Assembly (NCBI RefSeq): GCF_028453695.1
Contig: NC_135774.1
Span: 29,078,001 to 29,142,000 of the forward strand
Length of the DNA: 64,000 bases
Direction: 5' to 3'
Source: Augochlora pura
Taxonomy: Eukaryota; Arthropoda; Insecta; Hymenoptera; Halictidae
The position numbers were made by a program, and so were the translations under genes. This document shows, piece after piece, positions 12,771 to 26,200 of the stretch. Within the stretch, counting starts at the first letter, position 1. Each line of letters begins with the position of its first letter. Below the pieces are notes generated by a model that searched no databases, was not told the DNA's origin, and saw nothing but the letters and a program-made list of their open reading frames with translations.

Positions 12771-12882
12771 ATTTAACTATTTATTTGACTATATATCTGA
12801 CTATTTATTTAACTATTTACTTGACTATATACTTAACTATCTATTTGACTATTTATCTGATTATTTATTTGACTATTTATTT
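12771..12882 (+). repeat. Short-period tandem repeat (ACTATTTATTTG-like)
   Basis: Roughly nine degenerate units of 11-14 bases containing CTATTTATTTGA or CTATATACTTAA-like words. It directly follows the 31-bp array, forming an AT-rich satellite block of about 250 bases. Confidence 0.75.
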
Positions 12883-13984
12883 CAAATAATACTACCTGAA
12901 ATATTTACTTGAACGCATAACCATTTGGAACACTGATCCGAAGTTACTTGATCCGTAAAATATTTATTCGAACGCAACCCGAAACATTTTTCCAACCTCG
13001 CAGGCGTTATAGATTTTGGTCACGTGTTTTACAGCCCCGAATAAATTCGTCCATTAAATTAACGGAGCCATTAACTCCTCGAAATTAAATTTCGACGTAC
13101 TTTATAATCACGTCTACAACCGGCGGAACGAATCCAAGAGAATTCCGTGGCGAACACGTTAAGGGATTACCGTTGAAAAATCGCAAATTGCGAGCAACAA
13201 TAAATAACGAATTGTGTAACGAACGAAAGAAGATAATTGGCCGGGGCCGGTTCGGGCCGGGCAGAGGAATAAAATCAACCCTGAATTACAATCTTCACGG
13301 AACGAAAGTAGTATCTCAATTACTATTTGCAACGCTTTCCGTACGAAAGCCGCGTGGTCTCTAGTCGCTTCCGGCGGTCCCCACGGTTTTATAATCACTT
13401 TATGATGCTTATTTATCCGGGGGGGTTATTAATGAACAAACGATGTAACCGGCGAAACGCCACCGTCCCGTAAATATTGTAATTAATGCCGGCGATAATT
13501 TCCAGGCCGCGGCCGCTATTAATTTCGCGTAAACCCCCCTTCCCGGAACGGCACCCCGTGCTCGCCAACCCGTTTCCCTTCTCTTTTTCTCCGGCTTTCG
13601 AGGGCCACCGATTTTTTGTTCAACGCGTCCAAGGGCCCCCGGTGAACCGGTGAAATTATTTCGAGGGCCTCGCGCGACGCGGTGGCCACCGCCGCACCTA
13701 TACCGGCCCACTTTATTATCATTGTTGCTTAAATGCTGGCTACCAACGATTTCATTTGCATTCTACCGGTCCGCAACGGGCAACGAGAATTATCGACTGA
13801 CGCTAAAGATCGTTAACGATAATTAAGCAATCGCTCACGCGCGCGCACAATTAACGGCGAATGTTAAGGAACCTGTTAGACGGATGCATATTCAACGGCG
13901 CGAAATGTATTACGAACGCGGGAAGAAAATTCGTTTCGCGTCGACGCAAATATTAATCTTATTTCTTTACAATTTCCTGACCCC
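12883..13984. other. Intergenic, no gene seen
   Basis: AT-rich to about 13150, then CpG-rich. The overlapping opposite frames at 13409-13722 are arginine and glycine-rich without a domain. 13420-13426 is a G run. Confidence 0.45.
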
Positions 13985-14130
13985 GAGGCACCGCTAAAAT
14001 TGTTACAGCGCGTTTCAAGATCATTTTTATATCATGAAAAATTAGATTCCAAAAATTATCAAAAATGCTACATGTCGGAAAAGTTAATTTAGAATCACAG
14101 TTAAAATGGCTTCGAGTGGAAAGGGTTGAT
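13985..14130 (+). mobile_element. Diverged TTAA-family MITE copy
   Basis: The right end GGCTTCGAGTGGAAAGGGTT and the inner words (CGCTAAAATTGTTACAGCGC, then an ATTTTTATAT segment) follow the order of the complete copy at 698-948. The left terminal CCCTTTGCA is lost and the right TTAA has become TTGA. Confidence 0.6.
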
Positions 14131-14762
14131 GACTCCCTTCACTTACTATATAAAATAAGAACAGACAAAATACAAACGATGCGATACTTGCTTCACTATA
14201 ATATATGCTTCGAATTTAATAAGCCGTATATTTATTAAAATATTAATTTTTCCCTAGCGTTATACTATACCTGACTTCTCTCAACAAGCGCGTATAAAAA
14301 AGTGCGTTTCATGGTACTTAGCCGTTAGGAGACTGAAGACAGGAACGGGAGGAAGTTGTGATTAGGCTCGCAGAACACATTGGCCCGCTCTGTTGCTTTT
14401 ATTAATTTATGCCGACGCGGCTCCCATGGAAACGGTGGCCCGGATTAGTCCGGGATATTAACACCTGCAACAATACATTAAATCATATGAATTTGTCGCC
14501 TCCGGAGTGGGGAAAAAAAAGGACGAGAAACAGGACACTGCGCCGGTAGCGCTGTGTTCGGTCTGGGCAACGAAAAGGGTTCGGTTGAAAATAGAAGGAG
14601 AAGCCCCCGATGGTGGCAGACGCTCGTCCCGATCGTTCCGCGCGGATGCGACGCGAGGAAGAAATGAATCTTTTACGCGCCATCGCCACGGATGCATCCG
14701 GTTTATGCGGATCCTCCGTATGCCGAGGGGCGTCCAGGGCCGTCTCTACAACAGGACACCCT
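14131..14762. other. Intergenic, no gene seen
   Basis: AT-rich then CpG-rich sequence. Four overlapping short frames at 14458-14816 lie on both strands with no domain, as expected for chance frames in GC-rich DNA. Confidence 0.45.
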
Positions 14763-15230
14763 AGATTCTTCAATTTTTTAAGCCGGAGTTCGACTAAAAT
14801 AACCGACGACCTTTAACCGAATTTCAACTGAATTAAAGAGACCAAAATGGCACTTCCACGATGCAACATAGCTTCGATAGAATAAAAAGAATACGCAGGG
14901 CCGTATTTGTAGTACAAAGAATCAGATTCTTCAATTTTTCAGATCTGAGATCGAATAAAATAACAAAAATTCTCTAATTGAATTTAACAATGATTTTTTA
15001 ATTTAATTTAATGAAATGGCACTTCCGCGCTGCAACCATGGCTTCGACATAGTAACAAGAATCCCCAGAACTATATTTATAATAAAAATTAAATTCTCCA
15101 ATTTTTCAAACCTGACTTAAACTAAAATATTAGAAGTTCGTAAATTTAATTTTAATGACATCGAAAGGAACAAAGTGGCACTGCTGGCATAACTCATGGT
15201 AGCCTAGGGCCTCGACACAGTGTCAGGTGG
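14763..15230 (+). repeat. Diverged tandem repeat, about 160-171 bp unit, three copies
   Basis: The word AGATTCTTCAATTTTT (or AAATTCTCCAATTTTT) starts copies at 14763, 14934 and 15091. Each copy continues with ACTAAAATA or GAATAAAATA, then ATGGCACTTCC with GCAAC and GGCTTCGA words in the first two. The third copy has GTGGCACTGC instead. The order is kept, so this is a tandem array, not scattered similarity. Confidence 0.65.
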
Positions 15231-17816
15231 CCTAATTGCTTTGCGGGACACTGTCCTAGCTTCGTTGCAATCGAGAGCAATGAAATGACACGCTTTCATA
15301 AGGAGAAAACAAGGTGGACCGCCTCATATTACTCGTTCTCTTATTTTCTAACGCAACGTGCCCTGAAACATCGCTTCTGGGACAATTCTGAGCGCAGTTA
15401 GGGCAAAGAGAAGTTATTCATATGTTGAACGTGGTATTTAGAATATTTAAGACTCGTGGAAAATTGTCAGTTGCGAGGGGACGAGGTTAATTATATGGAA
15501 ACGAGGTTTTCTTTTAATTGCCTGTGCGCGCGGTTTAAATATGAAGCCTGAGGCAATCATAAGTGCTGTTAGGTCGAATGAGCTGTTGCGAATGTCTTGA
15601 CGAAGATAAAATATATATAAATGGTCTATAAAATATCTACGAACGATCTATAAAAGATTTATGAATGGTCTATAAAGGATAAAGGATAAATAGGATCTAT
15701 AAACAATGTATAAAGGATCAATAAACTGGCAGAAAATCGTTGCTTTTAGAACAGAATTAATTAAAAAGAAAATAGAACTGGAATTGCTTGGTAGAACATT
15801 TTTTAATACCTGAGACAACCCCCATGACAATTAATAAACAATCGAATGTCAAAAATAGGTAACAATTTCTCGCAGAAAATTGTTAATTTAGAAGAAATAA
15901 AATTCAGGAAAGGGCAAAAATTATTTTTCAAGAGCACGGAATATTTTCAATGGATCGAGGGCCCGAGGATGTCTTGGCACCATCCTGTCGGCACGTGACG
16001 ATCTCTAGATCCTAGACCGTCAAGGAAAAAAGCGGAAAGAACTGCCGACAACTGGTCGAGGCCTAGCCGAGTGTCGGTCGGAAAGGGTGAAGGAAGGAAG
16101 GAAGGAAGGAAGGGAAAATGGTTAATGGAAGGCGGGATCGTTTGATTAGCCAGGCTTGTGCCGCGGGCGACGGCCATTTTTAGGACGTCGTAGAAAAAAA
16201 AAAATAACGAAATTATGTAAATTAGAACGCGTCGGCCGGCTTTATTTATAGCCACGAAATTTCTGCGCCGATATAGTTAAGAAATTTGTCCTGTTACTGG
16301 CTTTAATTGTCCATTAGCGAACGATAAGACGAAGCTTTGATCGATCACGTGGCTATTATTCTCGCGTCGATTATGATAATCGCTGCTGCTCAAGTATTTT
16401 TCACTAATGACGGTAATAAATATATTATGATAGATACGACGCAAGATTTATAATGAATACCGTTCGGTAAATACCATATTTGTTTTTTGAAAAATATAAA
16501 AATCGAAGGGACGATGTGCATTTTTTAAAAATTATGTAGGGTCAATGGAGCTTTTTCATAATTAATTTCTATCGCCAAAATATTCGCAAAAATATAAATA
16601 AAAAAATATATGATCTCTAAATCTATACTCAAAAGTATATTATATTGAAAACTAGTTTCTCGATATTTTTAGAATTAAAAAAAATTATTAAAACGAGAAT
16701 TTTGAGAGACGCCGAAAGACTATGCCAATAGAATAAAATATGCTCTACTCAACTACTCTATGGATCACCATTAATTTCCATCTGAATTATGTTAAAACAA
16801 AGCTTCAATCCTTCATGAATTTAGTATTCGAGATTTATTTTACCAAATAAATATCTGACTCTGTTTTCACCAATTTTATTAATACACGAAATCCTTCTAA
16901 TCTTCTCACTCCGTTCGTGTTCCCCTATTTTCCCATACATCTCCTAACTCCATAAAACGCGTAACATGATTAAAACGCGTAACATGCTCAAAACGCTTAA
17001 AATTCCTAAAAGGCGATCAGCTGAATGGCATCATTAATGGCACTTATCCGATATCAGCGTCATTTTTAGAAGCAAGAAGAAAGCGATAGAGAGAGAGACG
17101 GCAGGGGAGGGTGACCCGAACGAGAGAGATCATGGTCGAACACGGTATAATAAATTCAGCGGGTAAGGGACTCCTGGTGGGCGTGAAGGACGAGCAACCG
17201 AGCCGGACTTTACGACCGGGGGATACGCATCCTCCGAAGGATTAGGACCGAATATCGGGAGCACGGCCGCGTGAAATTTCCGCATAAATAATCCCGGGGC
17301 TTTCTAATCCGCGCGCGGCTCTCGCCCCGTCGCGCGCCACGTCGGCCCCGTATTTTTTGACCCTCGTTAGAAATCTTGTCGAAGGAGATAAGGGGGGGAC
17401 CCGCCGCGCGGTCTATAATCGTCCCCTCGTGAGTTACTCCGCTGGAACGAGCCTCGCCGATGAGCCACCACCTATAGTCTAGGTGCACCTATAGTCTACG
17501 TGCACGATGTACTATACTGTACAGTATACGTACAGAGTATAAGAACACAGGTTCTATACCGTTGTCCAATACAGAGTCAACGAGACATTGTTTGCCGACC
17601 CATGATCACCGTAGCCATGATCGCGAACATGCTCCTCGAGCGTGCACTCTCTCGACGATCTACAGGTTCGTTGAAGATGCTCGACGATTAAGCGTCGATA
17701 TTTCTTTAGATACGATGCAGTGGAATCGATATTTTCGTGCTGAGAAATAACGTGAAATTAAAGTGATTTATCTAATTAATGCTTTGACAATTTATAGTGC
17801 AGAGACAAGTCTAATA
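15231..17816. other. Intergenic, no gene seen
   Basis: Mostly AT-rich. 15600-15725 has irregular TATAAA/GGATC repeats. 16090-16113 is a (GGAA)n microsatellite. 16953-16998 has an 18-base tandem repeat (TAAAACGCGTAACATG at 16953 and 16971, third unit partial at 16989). 17080-17120 is purine-rich. 17475-17510 repeats CACCTATAGTCTA twice, then a short palindrome around CTGTACAG follows. Confidence 0.45.
16090..16113. repeat. (GGAA)n microsatellite
   Basis: Five to six GGAA units in an otherwise unremarkable block. Confidence 0.85.
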
Positions 17817-17894
17817 ATGTGAAAATGTTTTTGAAAATAATGTAGCAATTTTTGGTGTCAGCTTAGGGTCGCCACTCGAGTGCAAAGGATTATC
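17817..17894 (-). mobile_element. Partial TTAA-family MITE end, reversed
   Basis: Read on the minus strand it starts CCTTTGCACTCGAGTGGCGA, as in the left end of the complete copy at 698. It continues with ATTGCTACATT and TTTTC words, then fades. The flanking TTAA has decayed to ATAATCC. Confidence 0.6.
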
Positions 17895-20800
17895 TTCGAT
17901 AAAAGTGTGATTAGCATAAAATTTAATTTTCTGAAATTAAATTAATTTAGCTAAAATTTTGCAATCCCAAAGTAGAATTATTTCCTTAAACATTGTTGAC
18001 AATGATAATTAGGAATCTTTGTAAATCAAGTCAACAATCGAGTTAATCTCAGAATACAGAATGCAATAAAATGATGACTACAAAATTTAACAATATTGCA
18101 ACATTGCAAAACCCAAATTGCGAATAGCAAAATCGCGATTAATTCGCAGCATCCCGACGCGCGAACGTGTGCAAACAATTACGGTCCAGCGACAGAAGTT
18201 GAAAATCAAGATGAACGATGGTCCTCGAAGGTGCAAGAGCTTGCGAACGATTATGGTTGCGACGTCGAGAGTTCTAGAGACTCAATTGAGTGGAAAATTG
18301 AGTAGCAGCGGGAGCACTTAGAAACGCCGGAAATGCGGGAAGAAGCGCAGCGACGAGAATATCTAGATCTCCTAAACCTTTGAAAAAGAAAACCGTAAAA
18401 AACCACATAACGCATAAATCTAAAGACATTTCAATTTTTCGTAATTTTACGCTGGTGAATTTTTAATATCTCGCAATTTTCGTCTCGCCATGAAAGCTAC
18501 CCTGAAATCGAGCGACGTCTCAAAAATGCAAAAATGTCCGACATCAGCCCATTAAACAGAATCGCTTCGCCTGATCGCGACAAAATCTGCATAAACTTCG
18601 AGGCTCGTGCAACACCGTTGAAAAATCTGCACGACTTCCGGCAGACCGTTAAAGAAACCGTCGCCGCACGGTTGCAGAAATTTGCCGCGGAACGAATTCG
18701 GCGAGATTCGACGCGCGATACGGGGCGATATCACGGCGCGTTTCTCGCGCGGCGTAGCTGCGACGCCTCTCGACAAAAGCGTCGCCGGCCTAATAACGCG
18801 TGTCCGATTATAAATAATCGAACGAAAATTGTTCCTGTCCCCGCAATTACGGTCGAATGTGGCTCGGGTCGTTTCGCAGGCGCGAAACCGTTGATTTATT
18901 ACGCGCGGCGCGTAGATAAACGACGTCGCGTCCCGGAGCGCCGCGGAAAACCGATTACGGCTCAATCAGCGGCCCGTCCGGACCGAGCTGGGAAAAGTCG
19001 TTCGCGGGGATCGGCCCGGGGAAAAATGCGCGGGCCTGCCGGGGCTACGTGGGCCGCTGGTAACGTACGCGGGCGTGAAATATTGCGGCGGGGCAGCGTG
19101 AAGAATTTAATTGCTCGCTTTACGGAGCGGCTCGATCGGCGATCGAACGAGTTAAACGGGGCCAGCTATCGCGCGGCCGGCCGACATTAGTTCGCCTGAT
19201 GGCCGGAGGAAATTGAAGGGTGTAGTGCCGGGATCCGTGTCCTTGGTCGCGGGGGTTTACGTAAGGAACGTCGGATCGATCGGTGCACTCTCTCTCTCTC
19301 TCTCTCTCGCGAGGAGAGATGCTAGATCGCCAGCCATTTGTTCCGTCGCGAGCAGATTCCCCTCGGGGGCTTGACAGATCGTTCGCGTCGATTATAATCA
19401 TCGGGTCCTTATACGGTGATTAGTAGAACGCCGATTTTATGCGTTCCCGGTAAAAATGACTAGGCGGAATGAGACGCGGCCAGGAAGACACGGGATATAA
19501 AGGGTTTTCCAATAGGGACGGGTCGATGTTGACAATCTGTATTTGCCATTTTGTTCTGAATGCGTCGATTAAATCTGTTGTTTACAATTCAGTCGGTTAT
19601 GCCAAATCACCATGGCAAGTTGCAGGGTTAAAACGTCGTTTCTTATATCTAAGAATATATATTTATAAATACAATTTTATAATTGACCCAGCGTATCTTC
19701 TTGTTAATCACTCATTACAATATATAATTATTTCGAATGAACATGTAACAGTAAATCACGCGTAATTTTATTCGAGGCAGTCTTAACAATTTAAAAATTA
19801 ACTTACATTATTTCGAATGTACTTTTAACGATAACCGCACAGTAAAAATTGGCCGTGCTCGCCGATAACATCTGGTGAATGTATTTCCTCCTCTTAGTAA
19901 TTAATTTCAAATAAGTCGCAACAATATCAACGTGCCCGTTTAATTGCCATTACCATAAAAAACGAATAAACACCGTAGTCCGCTAATTAGTTAATTTGAG
20001 AAAAGTTCATTAATCCGGCATACCGAACGTAAAAATGCAAGTGAGATATTGCAGCGCGCGCGCGCGCGCGAGCGCATAAGCTGATTTATACCGACTCCGT
20101 GCAGCGTGAAGTCTTTAAAACCGACTCCCGGGATTTCTCACTGTCGAATAATTTCGAAATCTTCATTAGCCGCTGCGCGATGTTTCAACAACCGTTTCTC
20201 CCCTCCCTCCCCCCTTCTCCGTTAAGGATTTCTCATTAACAGATCTCGTCCGTGGTGCTTGTATCTTTCACGGCGGATGATCGTTATATTTAATTTGCCG
20301 GTAGACACCGGCCGCGACTATTTATACGTCATGTAAACGAACCCGGTTCGTTTAGGCTCGTTCGTTAGCGACCCGGGGGTTTAGGGTTGGTTTTCAGTTC
20401 GCGTTTAATGGAACCTGTCGAGATATTCCAAACGACGACGACGGTCGGAACAACCGTTTTGCATAATGCAACGATTTGCATCCAGGAAACGGGGCATATT
20501 AGATAACAGACCCGTCGTTATCCCACGCAACAGTGTTTGAAACGCGTCGCGCTTCCTCTCGCGCGCGGCATTTCTTTTTCAATGGTTTATAGTCGGCTGA
20601 GCCCGCGCGCCTATTACACCCTTATCGTTACGAGTGTACAACAGCGTGTTCGCCGGGACGAATTCTCCCCGAGTACTGACGTACGCGTTTTAATGTATCG
20701 ACGCCGGGTCTTGTATAAATAAACTAATTGATTGTAACGCTTCGACTCTGCACGTCCAATTTCATATAGTAGTTAACATATTAATTGAAATATTTACATG

Positions 20801-21971
20801 TGAAATTGTCGGACTAATAAATCAATTTTTAACGTTTCAGATGATTGTGTTCGCTATTAGAAGATACATCATCGATTTAACATCATTTATTATCGTCGTT
20901 GGTAAGGAACAGTTGAATTAACATGTATAAGGTTATATGCAGAAGGTGATAAAAGTCGACGTAATTTACTGGCTTAGTTATTATTAAAAATTGTAAAATC
21001 AATCGTATATAACTAACCGAATTAATTAATTAAATTGACTCGCCCTCGTAATTATTCTGCCAATAATTCCGACTTGTGTAATTGGGTACTGTTATATTTT
21101 TACAACTAACTGTTATCGATCGCAGTTTTAAGGTTAATGGACTCGCGTGGATCGGCTTCCGCGCCGCCCATATAACCTTACCCCACAATAAAACGCAGAA
21201 AATTCCAACAATATCGAGGCTGAAGTATAAAACGTCGGATTCCTGGCGACGGTATTACCGCCAATTGTGCTGATAAGACTTCTTCCACCGGCGACACTTT
21301 TACGGCTGTTATCTGAAAACCACATACTTTTCGCGAAAACGCGACTGCATAATACTAAATCAAGCCCCGCGGAATATGAAAAATCGATTTTATGCCGGCA
21401 ATAACAGTAATTCGAGTTTACGGCTTTCCCATTCCGTCGGCTATCAACGGGCGTCACTTTAACGCTCGTTCTTTATTACTAATTTGTCCCGAAACGATAA
21501 GAAAACGTTACCCGTACTTTTTAGAAATCCCCGTGTAAAATAACGAGCCCGTGGAGCAACGAGAACCGGAGCAATGAAAACATTAATTAAATGCGATACG
21601 AACGGTTACATTTTATGGTCGGACATCAACGACCGCGACGCGTTTAATTGTTCCGCGAACAGTTCGGTCGAGAGTCTATCCAATGGCCGATCAATAATAT
21701 CCGCGGCGCGCACGAGATCGGGATGACAATAATTAGTAGCCGGTCGGCTCGTCTGACGTTTAATTAACCCGTCAGCTTCGCGTCGACGTAAACAAATGAA
21801 CGAGCACCGGCTTGTTAAGGGCGGGCAGCGGTGTTCAGTGCCGTTGTTGAAATATTAATGGAAACTCTCTCAGGTAATTGTATGCTAATATTTTCTGTCC
21901 GTCAACGTTTCTTCGCTGAAAATAATCCGAGAAGAAAAATCCGCGATCATTGCGAACACTAGCGCGATTTC
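17895..21971. other. Intergenic, no gene seen
   Basis: AT-rich to 18480. 18530-19200 is strongly CpG-rich with long but domain-free frames on both strands. 19288-19308 is a (CT)n run, 20053-20071 a (GC)n run. 19600-20000 and 20740-21070 are AT-rich. Nothing splice-bounded or conserved was recognised. Confidence 0.45.
19288..19308. repeat. (CT)n microsatellite
   Basis: About ten CT units in a GC-rich block. A second one is at 31689-31710. Confidence 0.9.
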
Positions 21972-22085
21972 TATTAGGTTGGTAAGAAATTAATGTCGGT
22001 TATCAAACTTTCACGCAAGTTTTGGGATAACAATTCACTTTTTCTCTGTTTACCTTCCAATGTTAGGTTATGTCATCTTACAGTG
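21972..22085 (+). mobile_element. Possible mariner-like element end
   Basis: TTAGGTTGGTAAGAAATTAA follows a TA dinucleotide at 21972-21973. Mariner elements of insects commonly begin with a TTAGGTTGG-type inverted repeat after TA. I see no matching right end and no transposase frame downstream; the overlapping frames at 22068-22493 carry no mariner motif. If real, it is a solo or decayed 5' end. Confidence 0.35.
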
Positions 22086-23243
22086 CAGATGTCGCGCTAC
22101 ATGCTGATACCTATGCTTTTGTTTGTCCGTTAACTTGTGATCACCGGAGCCTCTCGCGACGATGACGGAGGGATATGCGATCCTTGCGCTTTGTGCTTCG
22201 TCGAACAAAAAGATCTTGGAAACGAAGGGACGGAATGCTCGCCGGAGAGACAGTCGGAGATTGCGTGGCGACTGTTGGAATTTGACTGGCAAAATTGGAC
22301 GCCCGAATATGTGCGCGCGACGCGGGGGAACCGAGAACAGCGACATTCCCAAGTTGATTTATCTGCTACTCGACGGGTCCGGTGTGTTTTCGTATGGCGG
22401 ACGAAACTGAAAGTGTTTTTTTTTCTGCGGGCCACTAGACGACACCGTCGCATCACCGCCAACTTTCGATCGTGGCACGAAAGTGAAACTTAACGGGATC
22501 TTTCACCGGAGGGGGGACGACTTCTCGGAGCAGGTTTACCCGGTTAATTCGTTTTTCTTTTATCCGAAGCTCTCTGTGTCTTCCGTTCCGCGGCGATCTT
22601 CATTACAACCGCGTTCTCGCCTGGATTAATTTCTTTTATTTTTTTCAGATCGAACGTATCGATAAAACACGCCATCGACCAGAGAAGGCCGCTTCATTTC
22701 AGTGCCCAGAGAAGAGTTTGACGAGTTTCGCGCGAGGACGATGATTAAAAGGTGTCGCGAAGCGAAGAAGTATAAGCGGCAATTAATCGGCCGCTGAATA
22801 AATGTCGCGTTAAACTCGAAGAGAATCGCCGGATTATATAATTAATCGAAAAGGAAAACTGGTTCGGTGAAATGGACGGCGGAAAAATCGTTGCGTTTTA
22901 TTGAATCGATATTTTGATTGGAACACTGTGCGATTTAATCGCTGCCGATCGTTGCTTCCGCAGGCTGAACAAACAGGCTGTTTTTATTAATTAGCCGCGG
23001 GGTAACGCCGTAGGAAGCGACGCGCGAGAGAGCGCAAACGCGATCGATGCCGATGGGTTAATTTTGATTTATTGCGCGAAACGATCGGCATCCGGAAGCG
23101 GCGTGCGGATTTACGAACGCCGCCGCGATTAATTACCGTCGTCGTCCCGGTTAATCGGCTTCGATTAAAGCCACGTTTTAATGAAATCCAATTACGAGCG
23201 ATTAAATCGTCCGCGGCCGGGATCGGCGCAAAGGGATCCACCG
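22086..23243. other. Downstream flank of the MARCH-like gene, no further gene seen
   Basis: 22130-22500 has open frames in four reading frames, none with a domain, so they are treated as chance. AATAAA on the minus strand at 22982-22987 is a candidate polyadenylation signal for the MARCH-like gene, 257 bases after its stop. Confidence 0.35.
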
Positions 23244-26200
23244 TCAGATCGATTCGTTCGGCTCGTCGATAGCCTCCGTCGTTGATTCCTCGGTTTCCTC
23301 CTCCGCCCAGGTCTCGAACTCCGCTGCGGTCACTTCCGGTATCGTCTCCGGCACGACGCCGTTGGCCGGCACCAACCTAATCACGAAATTGTTGCGCCAG
23401 AAACGACGCCATCGACGCCCGTGTAATCTACGCATGGTTTTTTCAATCGTTACCACTTCGATAAATCGTTGTCGAATATTTTAACAATTTATCTATTTAT
23501 GTACTACAAGCTTCCATATTTTTATATAAATTGTTAAATATGAAATACCTTTCGCGATTAATAAAATAAATAAAATCAAAATAGAAACGAAAATTTTTAC
23601 TTTAATATTTTACGGTTTTAATATATTTAATTTTGGACGGTTGAAAAGACTGCGTTGAATTTTTAAGAAAAAGAATCAGCCGGTTTTTCGAGACAGTCGA
23701 TTAATTTAGCCGTGTATACCTTCCCAGAGTTATGATCCATCCCCAATACGCCACCAATGTGAGGAGACAGGTGGGCAGCATCGTGACGATCATCCAAGGC
23801 ACCGAAAATATGCCGTTCTTCAGCAACATGTTTAGGGCCAGCGCGCAAATGTAGCAGGAGAATATTGCCAGCGGTGTTGTGGCCATGAAATAGAGGATGT
23901 CCAATAGCATCTAAAAAATAATCCCGTAGAAAAATTGCCTCCTTCTGGCAACAATGACATTGCCAGAACAATTGTCCGAGCTTACAAAAGTCAACGATTT
24001 CCCGAGCATACACGATTAAATAAAATAACTATTTATATTTTACTAATAGCCGAAAATCAACGTTCAATATTAATAAAACGAGAAATTGAACAATAATTGT
24101 CGAACAGTCTTAGGAAAAACTGAAGAATAACTTTCTTAAAATAAAATAATTGTCAATGAAATAGGACGAGCAATGATTGAATTATTATCAATAAAATTGG
24201 ATCAATAATAATTAGATAATTATCAATTGAGAATGAATTTAAATTGACTAACGATTGAATATATTAATATTGAATATATTTACTTGAATAATTATTAAAT
24301 ATATTGAATAATAATTAAATAATTATTTGAGTGAACAACGACTGCCCAATTATCGAAATAAGTGTCTTAAGAAGTGTCTACGACTGAATAATTAGAAAAT
24401 GGAAGGGGAATAAGATGTAAATCGGTCGATCACAGTTGGCATAGGGCGACGAGGCCTCTTACTTGTCGAGTGACTATTACGGTGTTGAACCATATCGCGA
24501 TGCTGCGTATGATATTGTGACGTGGTACCCTCTTGGTCACGTACGTGTGTCCGCAAAGCTCGCAGCTCGTGTGACCCGATTCCGTCAGCCATCTTTCGAG
24601 GCACACCGCGTGCACCAGGGCCACTGTTCCGCGACACCTGTCGATTTCAATCAAATCGCCTAGCCATTATTAGCCTCGCCGTTCCTACTTCTGTCCCTCT
24701 ATCGTTGACCGATCGACGCGTTGGAATCCGCGACGCAAACACTGTCTCATTACCTACTTCAATACTCTATTAACCCTTTGCACTCGAAGCTATTTTAACT
24801 GCAAATCTAAAATAATTTCCCTGGCTTCTAATGTCTCCACTTTATGTAAAAATATTTATTTTATGCATATGAAATTGAGTCTCATAATTCATATAATAAC
24901 TACACGACAAATAAGTGCTGAACGATGCAACGTGACAGGAATCGTAGATGCAAGGGGTTAATCACGCCATTGTCACTTGTTTTTATTGTATAATCAAACT
25001 GTACTGTTCTCGTTGCGTCAATGGCTGCGGCGAAAGGGTTAAAGACTTCTACGAAGAATTTCGAGAGACCGTTTCGCGAATTGATAGTTAACCCCGGGCG
25101 ATCCCCCCGTAATCGTTTCGAGGTAATGTCGCGGTACCGATGGATCGCGAGCGTCAATCGTCGGAAAGGAGTCAAGCATCCTCCTCGCCGCGATCAATCG
25201 CGACAGGAGACTTAATCCCAGACGTGACCCAGATCGCGTCGTATCGGCGTCGGAACGAAAACGTCGGATCCCCGGCGGCCGATCGATCGCGATCTACCCC
25301 CGATAAATATTGATAAATCTCACATGCAAGCGGAGATCAAAGGGCCGAGATACGCGCAGGACGACGCGGTCGACGTCTGGCTGTCGTTCCCTCGTACGGC
25401 ACGGCCGCGTCTCGTCCTCGCCGTTCGGCCGTTGTCGGTTCTAGGGAACCCGCCCATATGGCATATTCTGCATATGTCGCCGGACACCCGGGAATCTGTT
25501 CGATAAAATCAATGGTGCACGTGACACAATATTTTCGATCGGTGATAAACGGCTCGATCGGTATCCGATCCCGACCTTCGAACTCTGTCGAAGAACCTTC
25601 GCGTAAATCCGTGGGCGTGGCTTACGTTGAAGCGATCGCAAGACTGCGGATCTTATGGATCCATGAGAAAATTTAACTGAGCGAATAAGAAACGGCGAAC
25701 ACGTTTGTACAGTTTGAAAATAATATCGCTTTTAATTATATTGAAATTAATTTATTAATCCTTAATTAGTTCCATGATGTCATAAGATAATTCTAGTATC
25801 GCGATTGCCCTCGTTTACTTTCATTCCCAGATTTCAACGACGGGGGATACAAATTTTCTTTCGATTCAATAGAAATGAATGGCGGCCATATTGACCGAAC
25901 CATGCATGACTCTTTATTATAATGCAAGGGGTTAATGGTATCTCGTTGGAGTAATTATGGAATAAATGTATCTCTAAGAGCTTACTGTAAGAAATAAATT
26001 GCAGTTAACGAAGACAATTATTTTCCATAAGAATACGCAGTCTAGCGTAGCACGCGTGTGATACTTTCTGTGTTCAAGTAAGCGTCGGAGAATTATAGAC
26101 GTACCATCGCTGTGAATCTTTTGGTCGCACAAGTTCCGCCCCGAATACCGTAATTGTTCCGATGTTAGACTCTCGATCGGTAACGTCGTGTTACTGACAT

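Noticed and set aside
18534..19190. Open frame of 218 codons on the plus strand, the longest single frame in the window
   Set aside because: Extremely Arg-rich (for example SARGKMRGPAG) and overlapped by a 137-codon minus frame. No domain, splice signals or hydrophobic core. A product of CpG-rich DNA with few stops.
22068..22493. Four overlapping frames (82-118 codons) next to the mariner-like end, considered as a transposase remnant
   Set aside because: None shows the helix-turn-helix or the D,D34D region words of mariner transposases, and four frames being open at once points to base composition.
24637..24663. Alternative acceptor CAG at 24638-24639 for the RING exon
   Set aside because: It would remove the D65 codon and allow a normal C-x-C if the previous exon supplied a Cys. 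But its phase does not fit the only upstream exon found, and it lacks a pyrimidine tract.
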